A stretch of 64,000 bases of DNA from Clostridia bacterium UC5.1-2E3 (lineage in GTDB: Bacteria; Bacillota; Clostridia; Lachnospirales; Lachnospiraceae): assembly GCA_001304875.1 (NCBI GenBank), contig BBZO01000004.1, positions 62,001 to 126,000 on the forward strand. The letters are read 5' to 3'. The notes under the pieces were generated by a model. It was not told the origin of the DNA. It saw only the letters and a list, made by a program, of their open reading frames with translations, and did no database searches. A program made the position numbers and the translations under genes. Numbering within the stretch: the first letter of the stretch is position 1; every line of letters begins with the position of its first letter. Below, piece after piece: positions 17,442-27,819 of this stretch.

Positions 17442-18197
17442 ATGACCAAACTAATATCATGGAACGTCAACGGTCTCCGTGCCTGCATGCAGAAGGGGTT
17501 CCTGGATTTCTTCACCCAGGCGGACGCTGATGTATTCTGTATACAGGAAAGCAAACTACAGGCCGGCAGATAGATTTACAGCTGGAAGGCTATCATCAGT
17601 ACTGGAATTACGCCGTAAAAAAAGGCTACTCCGGCACCGCCATTTTTACGAAACAGGAGCCCCTGTCCGTGACCTACGGCATCGGTATCCCGGAGCATGA
17701 CCAGGAGGGCCGCGTCATCACGGCGGAATTTGCCGACTATTACGTGGTCACCTGCTACACGCCCAACTCCCAGGACGGCTTAAAGCGCCTGGACTACCGG
17801 ATGGAGTGGGAAAATGTATTTCTCGCATACTTAAAAAAGCTGGAGGAGACAAAGCCAGTGATCTTCTGCGGCGACTTGAACGTGGCCCACAGGGAGAACG
17901 ACCTGAAAAATCCAAAAACCAAACCGCAAAAACGCCGGCTTCACCGACGAGGAGAGAGGAAAGTTTACCGATCTTCTGGCTGCGGGATTTATCGATACAT
18001 TCCGCTATTTCTACCCGGACGCGGAGGGAATCTATTCCTGGTGGTCCTACCGCTTTAAGGCTCGGGAGAAAAACGCCGGGTGGCGTATCGACTATTTCTG
18101 CGTCTCCGAGAGCTTAAAAGACAGGCTGGAGAGCGCTGCCATTTTGACGGATATCATGGGGTCAGACCATTGCCCGGTAGAGCTGGTGATCCGATGA
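17442..18197 (+). CDS. xth: Exodeoxyribonuclease III
   Basis: A ~251-residue AP endonuclease/3'-5' exonuclease for base-excision repair. Motifs: [16 protein letters not shown], the metal-binding [35 protein letters not shown], and the C-terminal [21 protein letters not shown] and GSDHCPVEL, a complete active-site set. AAGGAG precedes the ATG. Two indels break the frame: a missing G near 17572 (LQAGQIDLQ) and an extra A near 17925 (KTNRKNAGF); together they restore register. The stop overlaps the next start (ATGA). Also called exoA in Firmicutes. Confidence 0.93.
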
Positions 18198-19999
18198 ACC
18201 TCATCACGATGGAGCATTTGACCAAATCTTATACGGAGCGCCTGCTGTTCGACGACACCAGCTTCTCCATCAACGAGGGGGAGAAGATCGGTCTGATCGG
18301 AATCAACGGCACCGGCAAATCCACGCTCCTAAAGCTGGCCGCCGGCCTCGAGGAGCCGGACGGGGGCACGGTGATCCGCGGGAGAAATCTGACCGTGCGC
18401 TATCTGCCGCAGAACCCGGACTTCGACCCGGAGGACACGGTGCTGGCCGGCGTTTTAAAGATGCAGGAAGGCTTTTCGCTCCCCTGGGACATCGAGAGCC
18501 AGGCTAAGACCATGCTCACGAAGCTGGGCATCATGGACTTTGAGGCGAAGCTTGGCACACTTTCCGGCGGGCAGAGAAAGCGGGCCGCGCTGGCCGGCGT
18601 CCTGCTCTCCACGGCGGATCTTTTCATTCTGGACGAGCCCACCAACCATTTAGACAGCGAGATGGCCGAGTGGCTGGAGGATTATCTTAAAAAATATAAC
18701 GGCGCGCTGCTGATGATCACCCACGACCGCTATTTTCTGGACAGCGTGACCAACCGCATCGTGGAGCTGGACAAGGGAAAGCTCTACAGCTACCAGACCA
18801 ACTACGAGGGATTTTTAGAGCTCAAGGCGGAGCGCCTGTCCATGGAACAGGCCAGCGAGCGCAAGCGCCAGTCCATCCTGCGGGTGGAATTAGAGTGGAT
18901 GAAGCGGGGCGCGAGAGCCCGCTCTACCAAGCAGAAGGGCCGCATCCAGCGGTTCGAGGAGATGAGCGCGAGAAAGGCGCCGGAGCTTGATAAGGAGGTG
19001 GAGCTTTCTTCCATTTCCAGCCGTTTAGGGCGCACCACCGTGGAGGCGGAGGGACTTTCCAAGGCCTACGGGGACAAGATTCTTTTTAAAGATTTCACCT
19101 ATATATTTCTGAAAAATGACCGCATCGGCATCATCGGCCCCAACGGCAGCGGAAAATCCACGCTGATGAAGTGCATCGCCGGCTGGATTTTGCCGGACGC
19201 CGGCAGCGTGACCGTGGGACAGACCGTGAAAATGGGGTATTTTTCCCAGGAAAATGAGGCCATGGACGAGAGTCTCAAGGTGATCGACTATATCAAAGAG
19301 GCCGGCGAGTACGTGAAGACGCCGGACGGAAGCATCAGCGCCTCCCAGATGCTGGAGCGTTTCCTGTTCCCGCCCTCGGTGCAGTACACGGTCATCGGAA
19401 AGCTGTCCGGCGGCGAGAAGCGCAGGCTCTACCTGCTGCGCATTCTGATGGAAGCGCCCAACGTGCTTCTTTTAGACGAGCCCACCAACGATCTGGATAT
19501 CCGGACGCTGACGATCCTGGAGGACTATCTGGACGGCTTTGAGGGCATTGTCATCACCGTCTCCCACGACCGGTATTTCTTAGATCGCGTGACCAGGCGC
19601 ATTTTCGCCTTCGAGGGGAACGGCTGTGTGCGCCAGTACGAGGGCGGCTACACCGACTATCTGGCGGCGCGGGAGGAGCGGGAGCTTTTAAACGCCCCGG
19701 AGATCTCAAAGGAGAAGGAGAAAAAATCCTCCGGCGACACCCGGGTGCGGGAGAAGAAGCTCAAATTCACCTACGCCGAGCAGCGTGACTGGGAGACCAT
19801 CGAGGCGGATATCGCGAAGCTGGAGGAGGAACTGGAGGAGCTTGACCGGCAGATCGGGGAGGCCGCCAGCAGCTACAGCCGCTTAAGCGGGCTCATGGCG
19901 CAGAAGGCGGAGACGGAGCGCCTGCTGGAGGAAAAGATGGAGCGCTGGATGTATCTGGAGGATCTGGCGCAGAGAATTGAAGAGCAAAAGAAATCATAG
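18194..19999 (+). CDS. uup: ABC-F ATPase, Uup type
   Basis: A 601-residue protein with two ABC domains and a C-terminal extension, the Uup layout. Both domains look competent: Walker [10 protein letters not shown] and GPNGSGKST, signatures LSGGQRKRA and LSGGEKRRL, Walker [13 protein letters not shown] and [12 protein letters not shown], and both H-loops as HDRYFLD. The last ~70 residues (from [11 protein letters not shown]) are a charged coiled coil, like the DNA-binding tail of Uup. I start it at ATG 18194, which overlaps the xth stop; a longer in-frame extension into xth is an artefact. Uup is linked to transposon excision and ribosome function in E. coli; the role here is inferred. Confidence 0.85.
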   Translation: MNLITMEHLTKSYTERLLFDDTSFSINEGEKIGLIGINGTGKSTLLKLAAGLEEPDGGTVIRGRNLTVRYLPQNPDFDPEDTVLAGVLKMQEGFSLPWDIESQAKTMLTKLGIMDFEAKLGTLSGGQRKRAALAGVLLSTADLFILDEPTNHLDSEMAEWLEDYLKKYNGALLMITHDRYFLDSVTNRIVELDKGKLYSYQTNYEGFLELKAERLSMEQASERKRQSILRVELEWMKRGARARSTKQKGRIQRFEEMSARKAPELDKEVELSSISSRLGRTTVEAEGLSKAYGDKILFKDFTYIFLKNDRIGIIGPNGSGKSTLMKCIAGWILPDAGSVTVGQTVKMGYFSQENEAMDESLKVIDYIKEAGEYVKTPDGSISASQMLERFLFPPSVQYTVIGKLSGGEKRRLYLLRILMEAPNVLLLDEPTNDLDIRTLTILEDYLDGFEGIVITVSHDRYFLDRVTRRIFAFEGNGCVRQYEGGYTDYLAAREERELLNAPEISKEKEKKSSGDTRVREKKLKFTYAEQRDWETIEADIAKLEEELEELDRQIGEAASSYSRLSGLMAQKAETERLLEEKMERWMYLEDLAQRIEEQKKS

Positions 20000-20024
20000 G
20001 CAGAACACACAGGGAGGGATGTGC

Positions 20025-21917
20025 ATGAGAGGGACAAAAGGCACTGAGATTTGCGACGGAGAGAGAAATATGTTCCCGCTGGGCGTGACCGCGGACGGGG
20101 AGAAGCTGCATCTGGCTGTGGCTGCCGGAAAAGAGACCTGCCGGCTGATGCTCTATGAGGCAGGGAAGAAGGAGCCGGCCCAGGTCATCGATTTCCCGGA
20201 GAGCGGAAAGACCGGCGACGTCTGGACCATGACCGTGACAGGGGAAAATCTGAAAAAATACGAGTATTGCTTCGAGGTGGACGGGGAGCTGATGCCGGAC
20301 GCATTCGGCCGCGCCTTTGCGGGGCGGGAGACATGGGGGGATCTGGCCCATGTGAAGAATCCCGTGCACTGCCTTCTGGGAAATGACGCCTTCGACTGGG
20401 AGGGGGATGCGCCGCTTCGGATTCCCTACGAGGAGACCATCATTTACCGCATTCACCCCAGAGGCTTCACGAAACACGCCTCGTCGAAGGTGAAGAACAA
20501 GGGAACGTTCAAGGGGATCGAGGAGAAGATTCCTTATCTGAAGGAATTGGGAATCACGGCGCTGGAGCTGATGCCGGTCTACGAGTTCGAGGAGGTCGTG
20601 GTGCCGGAGCACGTGGACGGCAACCCCTACGGCGATCCGGAGCCCACGGGAAAGTTAAATTACTGGGGCTACACGAAGGGATTTTACTTTGCCCCCAAGG
20701 CCTCCTACGCCTCCGGGCGGAAGAAGGAGCCGGTGCGGGAGTTCAAGGAGCTGGTGCGGGCGCTCCACAAAAACGGCATCGAGGTCATCACGGAGCTCTA
20801 TTTCACAGGAAAAGAGAGCCCCGACGTGGTTCAGGCCGTGGTGCGCTTCTGGGTGCAGGAGTACCATGTGGACGGCGTACATCTGGTGGGCTATCCCGCA
20901 GTGGAGAGCTTGCGGCGCGACCCGTATCTGACGGACACCAAGCTCTTCTATGTTTCCTGGGGCGACCAGCCCGCGGCGGCCCGCCGGCATCTGGGCGAGT
21001 ACAACGACGGGTTTATGGTGGACATGCGCCGGTTTTTGAAGGGCGATGAGGATCAGCTCAACAATCTGATTTTCAGAAGCCGCAGGAACCCCGCGGGCGT
21101 CGGTGTGGTCAACTACATGGCGACCACCAACGGCTTCACGCTGATGGACATGGTCTCCTACGACATGAAGCACAACGAGGCCAATGGAGAGAACAACCAG
21201 GACGGAGCCGCTTACAACTATTCCTGGAACTGCGGCGTGGAGGGCCCCACGAGGAAGAAGAAAATCGCGGATCTGCGAAAGAAACAGCTTAGGAACGCCC
21301 TGCTTCTTCTGTTCTTGAGCCAGGGCACGCCCATGCTCTTAGGCGGCGACGAGTTTGGAAATACCCAGAACGGCAATAATAACGCTTACTGCCAGGACAA
21401 CGAGATTTCCTGGCTCAACTGGAATCTTCTGAAGACAAACAGCGATCTCTACGAGTTCGTCCGCGCGCTTATAAAGTTCAGAAAGAGTCACCCGGTGTTC
21501 CACATGGAGAAGGAGCCCATGATCATGGACTATCTGGCCTGCGGTCATCCGGATGTCTCCTACCACGGCGTCAAGGCCTGGTGCCCGGAGTTTGAGAATT
21601 TCCGCCGCCAGCTGGGCATCATGTACTGCGGCGAGTACGGAAAACGGGCCGACGGAACCAACGACGACTACTTCTTCGTGGCCTACAACATGCACTGGGA
21701 GCCCCATGAGTTTGCGCTGCCCAACCTCCCCAAAGGGATGAAATGGCATGTGGCGTTCAACAGCGATGATCTGGAGCCGGGCCAGGAGGGCATTCTCACG
21801 GAAGGGGCGCAGAAGCTGGCGGAGAACCAGAAGCAGTTTGAGGTGGGCCCGCGGACCATTGTGGTGTTCTGCGGAAGGACGGTGGACGGGAAGGAAACCG
21901 GGAAGCCGGACCGCTAA
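20025..21917 (+). CDS. GH13 glycogen-debranching-like protein lacking catalytic residues
   Basis: A 630-residue protein with an N-terminal beta domain (residues ~15-110, CBM48-like) and a TIM-barrel of the GlgX/isoamylase class: IYRIHPRGFTKHASSKV, GITALELMPVYEF, YWGYTKGFYFAPKASYAS, and a C-terminal block GTPMLLGGDEFGNTQNGNN. The catalytic regions are lost. The nucleophile region reads YHVDGVHLVG, with His286 for the invariant Arg and Val288 for the nucleophile Asp. The acid/base Glu region reads KLFYVSWG (Val310). The HD pair of region IV is TTNGFTL (Thr368-Asn369), and region I lacks its NH. It is probably a binding or scaffold protein, not an enzyme. GGGAGGG precedes the ATG. Confidence 0.8.
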   Translation: MRGTKGTEICDGERNMFPLGVTADGEKLHLAVAAGKETCRLMLYEAGKKEPAQVIDFPESGKTGDVWTMTVTGENLKKYEYCFEVDGELMPDAFGRAFAGRETWGDLAHVKNPVHCLLGNDAFDWEGDAPLRIPYEETIIYRIHPRGFTKHASSKVKNKGTFKGIEEKIPYLKELGITALELMPVYEFEEVVVPEHVDGNPYGDPEPTGKLNYWGYTKGFYFAPKASYASGRKKEPVREFKELVRALHKNGIEVITELYFTGKESPDVVQAVVRFWVQEYHVDGVHLVGYPAVESLRRDPYLTDTKLFYVSWGDQPAAARRHLGEYNDGFMVDMRRFLKGDEDQLNNLIFRSRRNPAGVGVVNYMATTNGFTLMDMVSYDMKHNEANGENNQDGAAYNYSWNCGVEGPTRKKKIADLRKKQLRNALLLLFLSQGTPMLLGGDEFGNTQNGNNNAYCQDNEISWLNWNLLKTNSDLYEFVRALIKFRKSHPVFHMEKEPMIMDYLACGHPDVSYHGVKAWCPEFENFRRQLGIMYCGEYGKRADGTNDDYFFVAYNMHWEPHEFALPNLPKGMKWHVAFNSDDLEPGQEGILTEGAQKLAENQKQFEVGPRTIVVFCGRTVDGKETGKPDR

Positions 21918-21963
21918 GAAGTCAAGACGGATCAAAAGACAGGCAGTTTTCGGAGATGGATCA

Positions 21964-23000
21964 GTGACGGAAAAACAGTTCAGAAACAAGACCACCTTTG
22001 TGACGTTTTTTCTCAGTCTTCTGGTGGTATTCATCCACAGCTACAATATTGATCTGTATCTGGGCGCCGGCCCTTACGGGACGCGCCGGATCGTGCTGCG
22101 GCGTTTTTGGAGCATTTTATCGGCGACGTGCTGGGCCCGGTGGCGGTGCCGGGCTTTTTTATGATGTCCGCCTATCTGTTTTACCGGAATGTGAGCTGGA
22201 ATAGTCTGCCCGACAAGATGCTTCGGCGGGTGAAGAGCGTGCTGATCCCCTATATCATCTGGAATTTCCTCTACTACATGGGCTATGTGTGCCTGCGCCG
22301 GATTCCCGCCCTCACCGCCATCGTGGGAGAGGGGGAGATCCCGTTTTCCATGCCGGTGCTGGCGGACGCGATCATCAATTTCACCTACAATCCAGTGTTC
22401 TGGTACCTGTACCAGCTGATTATCCTGATTGCGCTGGCGCCGGTGATCTATCTGGTGCTGCGGGACAGACGGCTGGGCGCCGGGGCGCTGGTTCTGCTGG
22501 CTGTGGCCATCGCCTGCTATGCCGGGATTCCCTGGCTCAATCTGGACGCGCTGTTTTACTACAGCGCGGCGGCCTATGTGGCTCTCCATGGGAGGGCGCT
22601 AGCGGAGTGGGAGGCTGGACGCCAGCGGGCGGCGGTGATCGCGGCGGGCTTTGTGCTGGCGGTGATTTTCTATCTGGGAAGCCAGCGGACCTACTATGTG
22701 ATTCTCACGGTGCTCTACCGGCTGACGGTGCCGGCGCTGCTCTGGCTCATCATTGATGGACGGAAACTGGGGGAGCCGAAAGCGTGGATGAAAAACGGCT
22801 TTTTCCTCTACGCGATTCATTTCATCATCGCCCGGGGACTTAACAAGGCCGGCGCGCTGATGCTGCCGCACACCTGGATGAACGCGGCGGCGCTGTATGT
22901 TCTGATTCCTGCCCTGGTGACGGTGTTCGCCTGGAAGCTGGGGGATTTCTTAAAAAAATGGCTTCCGTCTGTCTGGAGAGGCTTAAGCGGAGGAAGATAA
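21964..23000 (+). CDS. Acyltransferase 3 family membrane protein
   Basis: The restored protein is ~345 residues with about ten hydrophobic helices. The start VTFFLSLLVVFIHSYN contains the family's conserved histidine after helix 1, and PGFFMMSAYLFYRN with a later RRVKSVLIPYIIWNFLYY matches acyltransferase 3, proteins that O-acetylate or acylate cell-surface sugars. The GTG start has GGAG eight bases upstream. One G is missing from GGC near 22096 (RIVAAAFLEHFIG). The substrate is unknown. Confidence 0.78.
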
Positions 23001-23002
23001 CG

Positions 23003-23038
23003 ACCCGGCCGGGGGCGCGATGGCGCCGGCCGGGCGTT
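23003..23038 (+). terminator. GC-rich terminator-like hairpin
   Basis: A long GC-rich stem (CCCGGCCGG pairing with CCGGCCGGG) directly after the acyltransferase stop. The following T-run is short, so this is a moderate call. Confidence 0.5.
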
Positions 23039-23169
23039 TGATGCGTATGCTAAAACCGCTTGTTGTCTGTACTTTTTTCTCCTGCTGCATTATAATAAAA
23101 GAAATACTTGTCCGGCGCCGCGGCGGGTGATCCGGCCGGCAGCCGGCAAAGGAGAAGGAGGTATCTGCG

Positions 23170-24093
23170 ATGTTACATGAGGTTAGTTTTCCATCGTACA
23201 ACGGACGGGACCAGGTTCAGGGGTGGATCTATGTCCCGGCGGCGAAGCCGAAGGGAATCGTTCAGATCATCCACGGATTCGGCGAGCATTCCCGCCGCTA
23301 TCTGCACATGATCGCCAGCTTTGTGGAGGCTGGTTATATCGTCGCCGCCGACGATCATGTGGCCACGGAAAGACGGCCATGATGAACGACACCTGGGGCG
23401 ACTGGGGAGACGGCGGATTCCACACCATGATGGAGGATGAGCACAGCTTGACGAAGTTGGTGCGGGAGAAATACCCGGATCTGCCCTACTTCCTGTTCGG
23501 CCACAGCATGGCTCTTTCATTGCCAGAGATTACGCCGCGGCCTACGGAAAGGAGCTGGCGGGCGTTACCATCTGCGGAACCACAGGCGTGTTCCGGGGAG
23601 CCGCGGAGACCGAAGAAAAATTAAAGGCGGCCGTGGAGGCCGGGCGCGGCAAGGACTGTGACGGGGAATTTACGGCGGAGCTGATGGGCTGGATGTGCGA
23701 GCGCTGCGGCCAGGTTTCCATCGGCAACGAGTGGATCTGCGCGGATCCGTATGTGCAGCAGGATCACGCCGCCGACCCCTTTGACGCGTTTACGCGGCCG
23801 GTTACCAACCAGTCCATCTATTATTTCACCCAGATGATGAGCTGCATCGTGGGCGATCAGTGGGCGGAGCAGGTTCCGAAGGAACTGCCCTTCTACAACA
23901 TCGGCGGAGACCAGGATCCGGTGGGCGAGTACGGCAAGGGCATCTACGAGGTCTCCAACTGGCTCTGCGAGACGGGGCACCAGGTGAAGACGAAGGTCTA
24001 TTCCGCTACCGCCACGAGATTCACAATTATAAGGCGATCAAGGACGAGGTGGAGGCGGGGATTCTCGCGTTCATGGACGGGATCGCCCAGTGA
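23170..24093 (+). CDS. Alpha/beta hydrolase, monoacylglycerol-lipase-like
   Basis: The restored protein is ~308 residues. It opens with a beta hairpin and IVQIIHGFGEHSRRYLHM (oxyanion region of MGL-type lipases), then ADDHVGHGKT, and the nucleophile elbow FGHSMGS. The acid is probably Asp in GGDQDPVG and the base His in the YRHEIHNY segment near the C-terminus. No signal peptide is present, so it is a cytoplasmic or peripheral esterase. Three single G deletions break it: near 23361 (HVGHGKT), 23511 (HSMGSF) and 24005 (YSGYRHE). GGAGAAGGAGG precedes the ATG. Confidence 0.83.
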
Positions 24094-24155
24094 TGAAGGG
24101 GCGCGGCGATTGTGTGAAGCGATATTGCTGATTTAGTGGGGAATTGAAAAGAAGG

Positions 24156-24187
24156 AAACGGAGTCCGGAAGGGGCTCCGTTTTTTCT
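24156..24187 (+). terminator. Rho-independent terminator
   Basis: Stem ACGGAGTC/GGCTCCGT (24158-24180) followed by six T. It lies ~65 bases after the hydrolase gene. Confidence 0.75.
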
Positions 24188-24264
24188 CTGAGTGAAGGAA
24201 TTTGGTGCGTTTACACAATATACTTTGTAAATAGGCGGGAAAAACGATTGGGACAGCCCTCCTC

Positions 24265-25122
24265 CTACCTCTCCCACCGCCCCGACGCGCCGCAGGGCAG
24301 CACCAGCCCGTTGGAGCTCACCGGAAGTCCCAGCTCCTCAGAGCGTACACTTCCTTTAAACTCCTTAAGCTCCGTGGAGAGCATGTAGGTCAGCACCGAC
24401 GGCGCCAGCCCGGTGGTGTAGGAGTTCACCAGGAAAAACAGCGGGTCGTCGGAGAGAAGTCTGGCGCAGAGCTTGATAAACGGATGGATGGAATCCTCGA
24501 TCTTCCAGATTTCGCCCTTTGGGCCTCTGCCGTAGGATGGCGGATCCATGATGATGCCGTCGTAATGGTTGCCGCGGCGGATCTCACGCTCCACAAACTT
24601 CACGCAGTCGTCCACGATCCAGCGGATGGGGGCCTCGGAGAGGCCGGAGGATTTCGCGTTCTCCTTCGCCCAGCCCACCATGCCCTTGGAGGCATCCACG
24701 TGGGTGACCGCCGCGCCGGCTTTTGCCGCCGCCAGGGTGGCGCCGCCGGTGTAGGCGAAGAGGTTCAGCACCTTGATGGGGCGGCCGGCGCTGCGGATCT
24801 TTTCGCCGAACCAGTCCCAGTTGGCGGCCTGCTCCGGGAACAGGCCGGTGTGTTTAAAACTGAAGGGCTTCAGATTGAATGTGAGCCCCTTGTAGCTGAT
24901 GGTCCACTGCTCCGGCAGGTCAAAAAACTCCCACTCGCCGCCGCCTTTGGCGCTGCGGTGGTAGTGGCCGTTCATCCGCCTCCAGCCGGGGTGCACCTTT
25001 TTCGTGTCCCAGATCACCTGGGGATCGGGACGGACCAGGAGATATTTCCCCCAGCGCTCCAGTTTCTCGCCTTTTGAACAGTCTATAACTTCATAATCCT
25101 TCCAGCCGTCAGCCAGCCACAT
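24265..25122 (-). CDS. Class I SAM-dependent methyltransferase, RlmI/RlmK-like
   Basis: A 285-residue methyltransferase. SAM motif I reads VLNLFAYTGGATLAAAKAGA, followed by VTHVDASKGMVGWAKEN, and motif IV IIMDPPSYGRGPKGE. This matches the 23S rRNA large-subunit methyltransferase type RlmI/RlmK C-terminal domain, but the N-terminal PUA domain is short or absent. The N-terminal part contains a small beta domain (VIDCSKGEKLERWG) and SFKHTGLFPEQAANWD. Its target, probably rRNA, is inferred. No RBS-strong start is obvious; the ATG at 25122 is used as the first in frame. Confidence 0.8.
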   Translation of the reverse strand: MWLADGWKDYEVIDCSKGEKLERWGKYLLVRPDPQVIWDTKKVHPGWRRMNGHYHRSAKGGGEWEFFDLPEQWTISYKGLTFNLKPFSFKHTGLFPEQAANWDWFGEKIRSAGRPIKVLNLFAYTGGATLAAAKAGAAVTHVDASKGMVGWAKENAKSSGLSEAPIRWIVDDCVKFVEREIRRGNHYDGIIMDPPSYGRGPKGEIWKIEDSIHPFIKLCARLLSDDPLFFLVNSYTTGLAPSVLTYMLSTELKEFKGSVRSEELGLPVSSNGLVLPCGASGRWER

Positions 25123-25247
25123 ATGCTCTACCTGCCTTTTCTTTCACGAATCGTTGTTTCCGGCCGTTTTCCAGCCATTTATCTTCCATATTATACTTAA
25201 AACCCCGAAAACTGTCAAATTGTAATAGAAATGAAAGATTAATTTAC

Positions 25248-25276
25248 TTGAATTATCATGTGTCACTTGATACAAT
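25248..25276 (+). promoter_or_regulatory. Promoter of the first cell-wall-binding protein
   Basis: TTGAAT (25248-25253) and TACAAT (25271-25276) are 17 bases apart. The start codon lies about 34 bases downstream of the expected start of transcription. Confidence 0.6.
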
Positions 25277-25316
25277 TATACCTAGTAAAATGTGCTTGCT
25301 GCAGAGGAGTGGAAGA

Positions 25317-26717
25317 ATGAGAAAAAAAGGTATGATGACGCTGGTGCTTTCGGCGCTTCTGTCCCTGGGAATCATGGCCGGGACCGTGTGGGCGGCCGAG
25401 GGCTGGACGCAGGAGGGGAGTTCCTGGGTATACTACGATTCGGATGGAAGAAAGGTCACGAACACGTGGCGTAAGGGCGCGGACAACCTCTGGAGATATC
25501 TGGACGGTTCGGGAAATATGGCTCTCAACAGCTGGGTGGACGATGAGTATTACGTGGATTCCAACGGCATCATGGTGACGGATCAATGGCAGAAGATCGC
25601 AGTCAATGATTCCAGGATCAGCTCGACCGGATACGCCTGGTACTACCTGGGCAGCAGCGGAAAGATGATCTCCGACACCTGGAAGAAGATCAATGACAAG
25701 TGGTATCTGTTCGACAACGACGGCGTGATGCAGACCGGCTGGGCCAACGACAACATGGTCTATCTGGGCGACGACGGCGCGATGCGCGTGGGCTGGCTTC
25801 TTCTGGATCCGCCGGAGGACGAGTACTACGACGACGATGACGATGATGATTACGGCCCCTTCGCCAGCAATGAGGGCTTCGACGTCAATGGAAAATACTG
25901 GTACTATTTCAAGACCGACGGAGAAAAGTTCGTGCCGGATGACGAGTACGAGCTGCGCAAGATCGACGGCGATTACTACTGCTTTGACGAGTACGGCCGC
26001 ATGAGAACCGGCTGGATCAATGTGGACGGCGAGGACACCATCAAGAGCTACCGCCTGATGGGCAGCGACGGCCGCATGAGGACCGGATGGTACTCCAGCA
26101 CACCGCCGGAGGATCTGGAGGGAGATATCTTCGAGGACGAGGTAAACTGGTATTACTTCTCCAGCAAGGGCGAGCCCTACATGGGCCCCGAGGAGGGAAG
26201 CGCCACCACCTCTGATTTCGAGAAGATTAATGGCAATACATACCTGTTCAACGAGTACGGCAACCCGGTTTACGGCCTGCAGAAGGTACTGGTGAACGGC
26301 GAGGAGACGGCCTACTATTTCGGCGACGACAAGCAGACGAGCTGCATGATAAAGGGTGAGCGCAGGATCGAGGAAGGCGACGGCACGATGTGGGATTACT
26401 ATTTCACGGAGAGCGGAAGCCATGCGGGCCGCGGCTACACCGGCGTGAAGGATAACTACCTCTACTACAAAGGAAAGCTCCAGAAGGCCGAAAGCAAATA
26501 CCAGATGTTCGAGATCCCCACCGGATCCAGCGGCAACACCACGACCTACGTGGTCAACAGCTCCGGCCGCATCCCGAAGAACACCACGGTGAAGGACATC
26601 AACGGCGATAAGCTGAAAGTCAACTCCCGCGGCGTCGTGACCGAGATCAACGGAGAGAAGTACGACGATTCCTACAGCGGAGGCGAGGCGCCTGTGGATC
26701 CGGAGTGGTGGAATTGA
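25317..26717 (+). CDS. Secreted cell-wall-binding (choline-binding-like) repeat protein
   Basis: A 466-residue secreted protein. The signal peptide MRKKGMMTLVLSALLSLGIMA is followed by a likely cleavage after TVWA. Most of the rest is ~20-residue repeats of the cell-wall-binding type, for example GWTQEGSSWVYYDSDGR and DKWYLFDNDGVMQTGW, which bind choline or polysaccharide in the wall. At residues ~185-200 an acidic run (EYYDDDDDDDY) interrupts them, perhaps binding calcium. No catalytic domain is seen. The ATG at 25317 with GAGGAG upstream is chosen; an in-frame ATG at 25248 would destroy the signal peptide. A long shadow frame on the other strand reflects repeat composition. Confidence 0.85.
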   Translation: MRKKGMMTLVLSALLSLGIMAGTVWAAEGWTQEGSSWVYYDSDGRKVTNTWRKGADNLWRYLDGSGNMALNSWVDDEYYVDSNGIMVTDQWQKIAVNDSRISSTGYAWYYLGSSGKMISDTWKKINDKWYLFDNDGVMQTGWANDNMVYLGDDGAMRVGWLLLDPPEDEYYDDDDDDDYGPFASNEGFDVNGKYWYYFKTDGEKFVPDDEYELRKIDGDYYCFDEYGRMRTGWINVDGEDTIKSYRLMGSDGRMRTGWYSSTPPEDLEGDIFEDEVNWYYFSSKGEPYMGPEEGSATTSDFEKINGNTYLFNEYGNPVYGLQKVLVNGEETAYYFGDDKQTSCMIKGERRIEEGDGTMWDYYFTESGSHAGRGYTGVKDNYLYYKGKLQKAESKYQMFEIPTGSSGNTTTYVVNSSGRIPKNTTVKDINGDKLKVNSRGVVTEINGEKYDDSYSGGEAPVDPEWWN

Positions 26718-26748
26718 TAACAATCCTATAAGATAACAGCAAAAGAGA

Positions 26749-26787
26749 ATGCCGCTCAGACATCAGTGACCGATGTCTGAGCGGCAT
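26749..26787. terminator. Bidirectional terminator between convergent genes
   Basis: A perfect 16-bp stem (26749-26764 with 26772-26787) with a seven-base loop, flanked by A-rich and T-rich bases. It can end both the cell-wall-binding gene and the convergent Sel1 gene. Confidence 0.8.
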
Positions 26788-26825
26788 ATTTGCTTCGATA
26801 TGAAAATCCTGCTTCTGATCTGAAA

Positions 26826-27796
26826 CTAAAGCGCGCTTTCCTCCGCCGGATTCTGGCCGGCAAGGAGTCTGAGACATTCCTCTGCCTTCTCATGCCCCGC
26901 CCGGGCCGCCTGCCGGTACCATCTGATCGCCTCGGAGACATCATGGTAATGCTTCTCGTACAGGCAGCCCAGGCAGAAATACGCCTCCGCGTCCCCCTGT
27001 CTCGCTGCCTTCCGGTACAGCCGGGCCGCCTTACCCATGTCCTGTTCCACTCCCAGGCCCTTTTCATACAGGCATCCCAGATTCACGCAGGCGACGGCGT
27101 CGCCCTGGCTTGCCGCCCTGTCGTAATAGCTGGCTGCCTTTTTATAATCCTGTGGGAGGACGAACGTATCCGTCTGGATTCCGTTTTCATAGCAGCAGTC
27201 TAGGTTGTTGAGGGCCTGCACGTGCCCCAGCTCTGCCGCCTGTTCCCAGAGTCTGAACGCCTTGCCGCAGTCTTTTTTGGCGCCCAGCCTTCGTCATACA
27301 GAAGCCCCAGATCGACCATGGCATCCGCGTCCCCCACGTCCGCGGCCATCTGATACCAGCGGATGGCCGCGGCGTAGTCCTGCGTAGTGCCGATTCCGTG
27401 GCTGCACAGATAGCCGAGCTGGATCTGTGCCTGCGAATCCCCCAGCAAGGCGGCCTGCTCATACCAGTAGAAGGCATTCTCCGGGCTGGCCTCCACCCCG
27501 ATGCCGTTCAGCCAGCAGTACCCCAGGTTGCACTGGGCCGCGGAATTTTTCCTGTCCGCCGCCTCGCTGTACCAGTAGAAGGATTTTGCGTCATCCTGTT
27601 CCACGCCCTGGCCGGAGGCGTAGTAAATCCCCATCCGGTTCTGGGCGTCGGCGTCGCCCTGTCTGGCCGCCATCTCGCACCATTTCGCCGCCTCCGTGTA
27701 GTTTCCGTCCTGTTCATACAGCAGAGAGAGCACAAGCTGCGCCTCCGTGTCTCCCATCTCTGCCTCCAGAATCAGATCGTAATATGTATTTTCCAT
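26826..27796 (-). CDS. Sel1-repeat (TPR-like) protein
   Basis: A restored ~323-residue soluble protein made almost entirely of Sel1 repeats of ~36 residues, with the pattern A-x-x-x-W/Y-x-x-A-A-x-x-G-(D/N)-x-x-A-x-x-x-L-G, e.g. AAKWCEMAARQGDADAQNRMG. There are about eight repeats. Sel1 proteins are alpha-solenoid scaffolds for protein-protein binding, often in signalling. No signal peptide is seen. One G is missing from GGGC near 27291 (YDEGLGAKKD). It lies 23 bases after the membrane protein gene at 27820 and probably forms an operon with it. Confidence 0.82.
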
Positions 27797-27819
27797 GGTA
27801 TCCCCCTTGTTGTCAGATT

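Noticed and set aside
18080-18193. Upstream extension of the Uup-like gene
   Set aside because: It lies inside exonuclease III coding sequence; the ATGA overlap at 18194 is the natural start.
25263-26723. 486-codon - strand frame opposite the cell-wall-binding gene
   Set aside because: A shadow caused by the repeated Tyr/Trp/Gly-rich coding strand; no start signal or family likeness.
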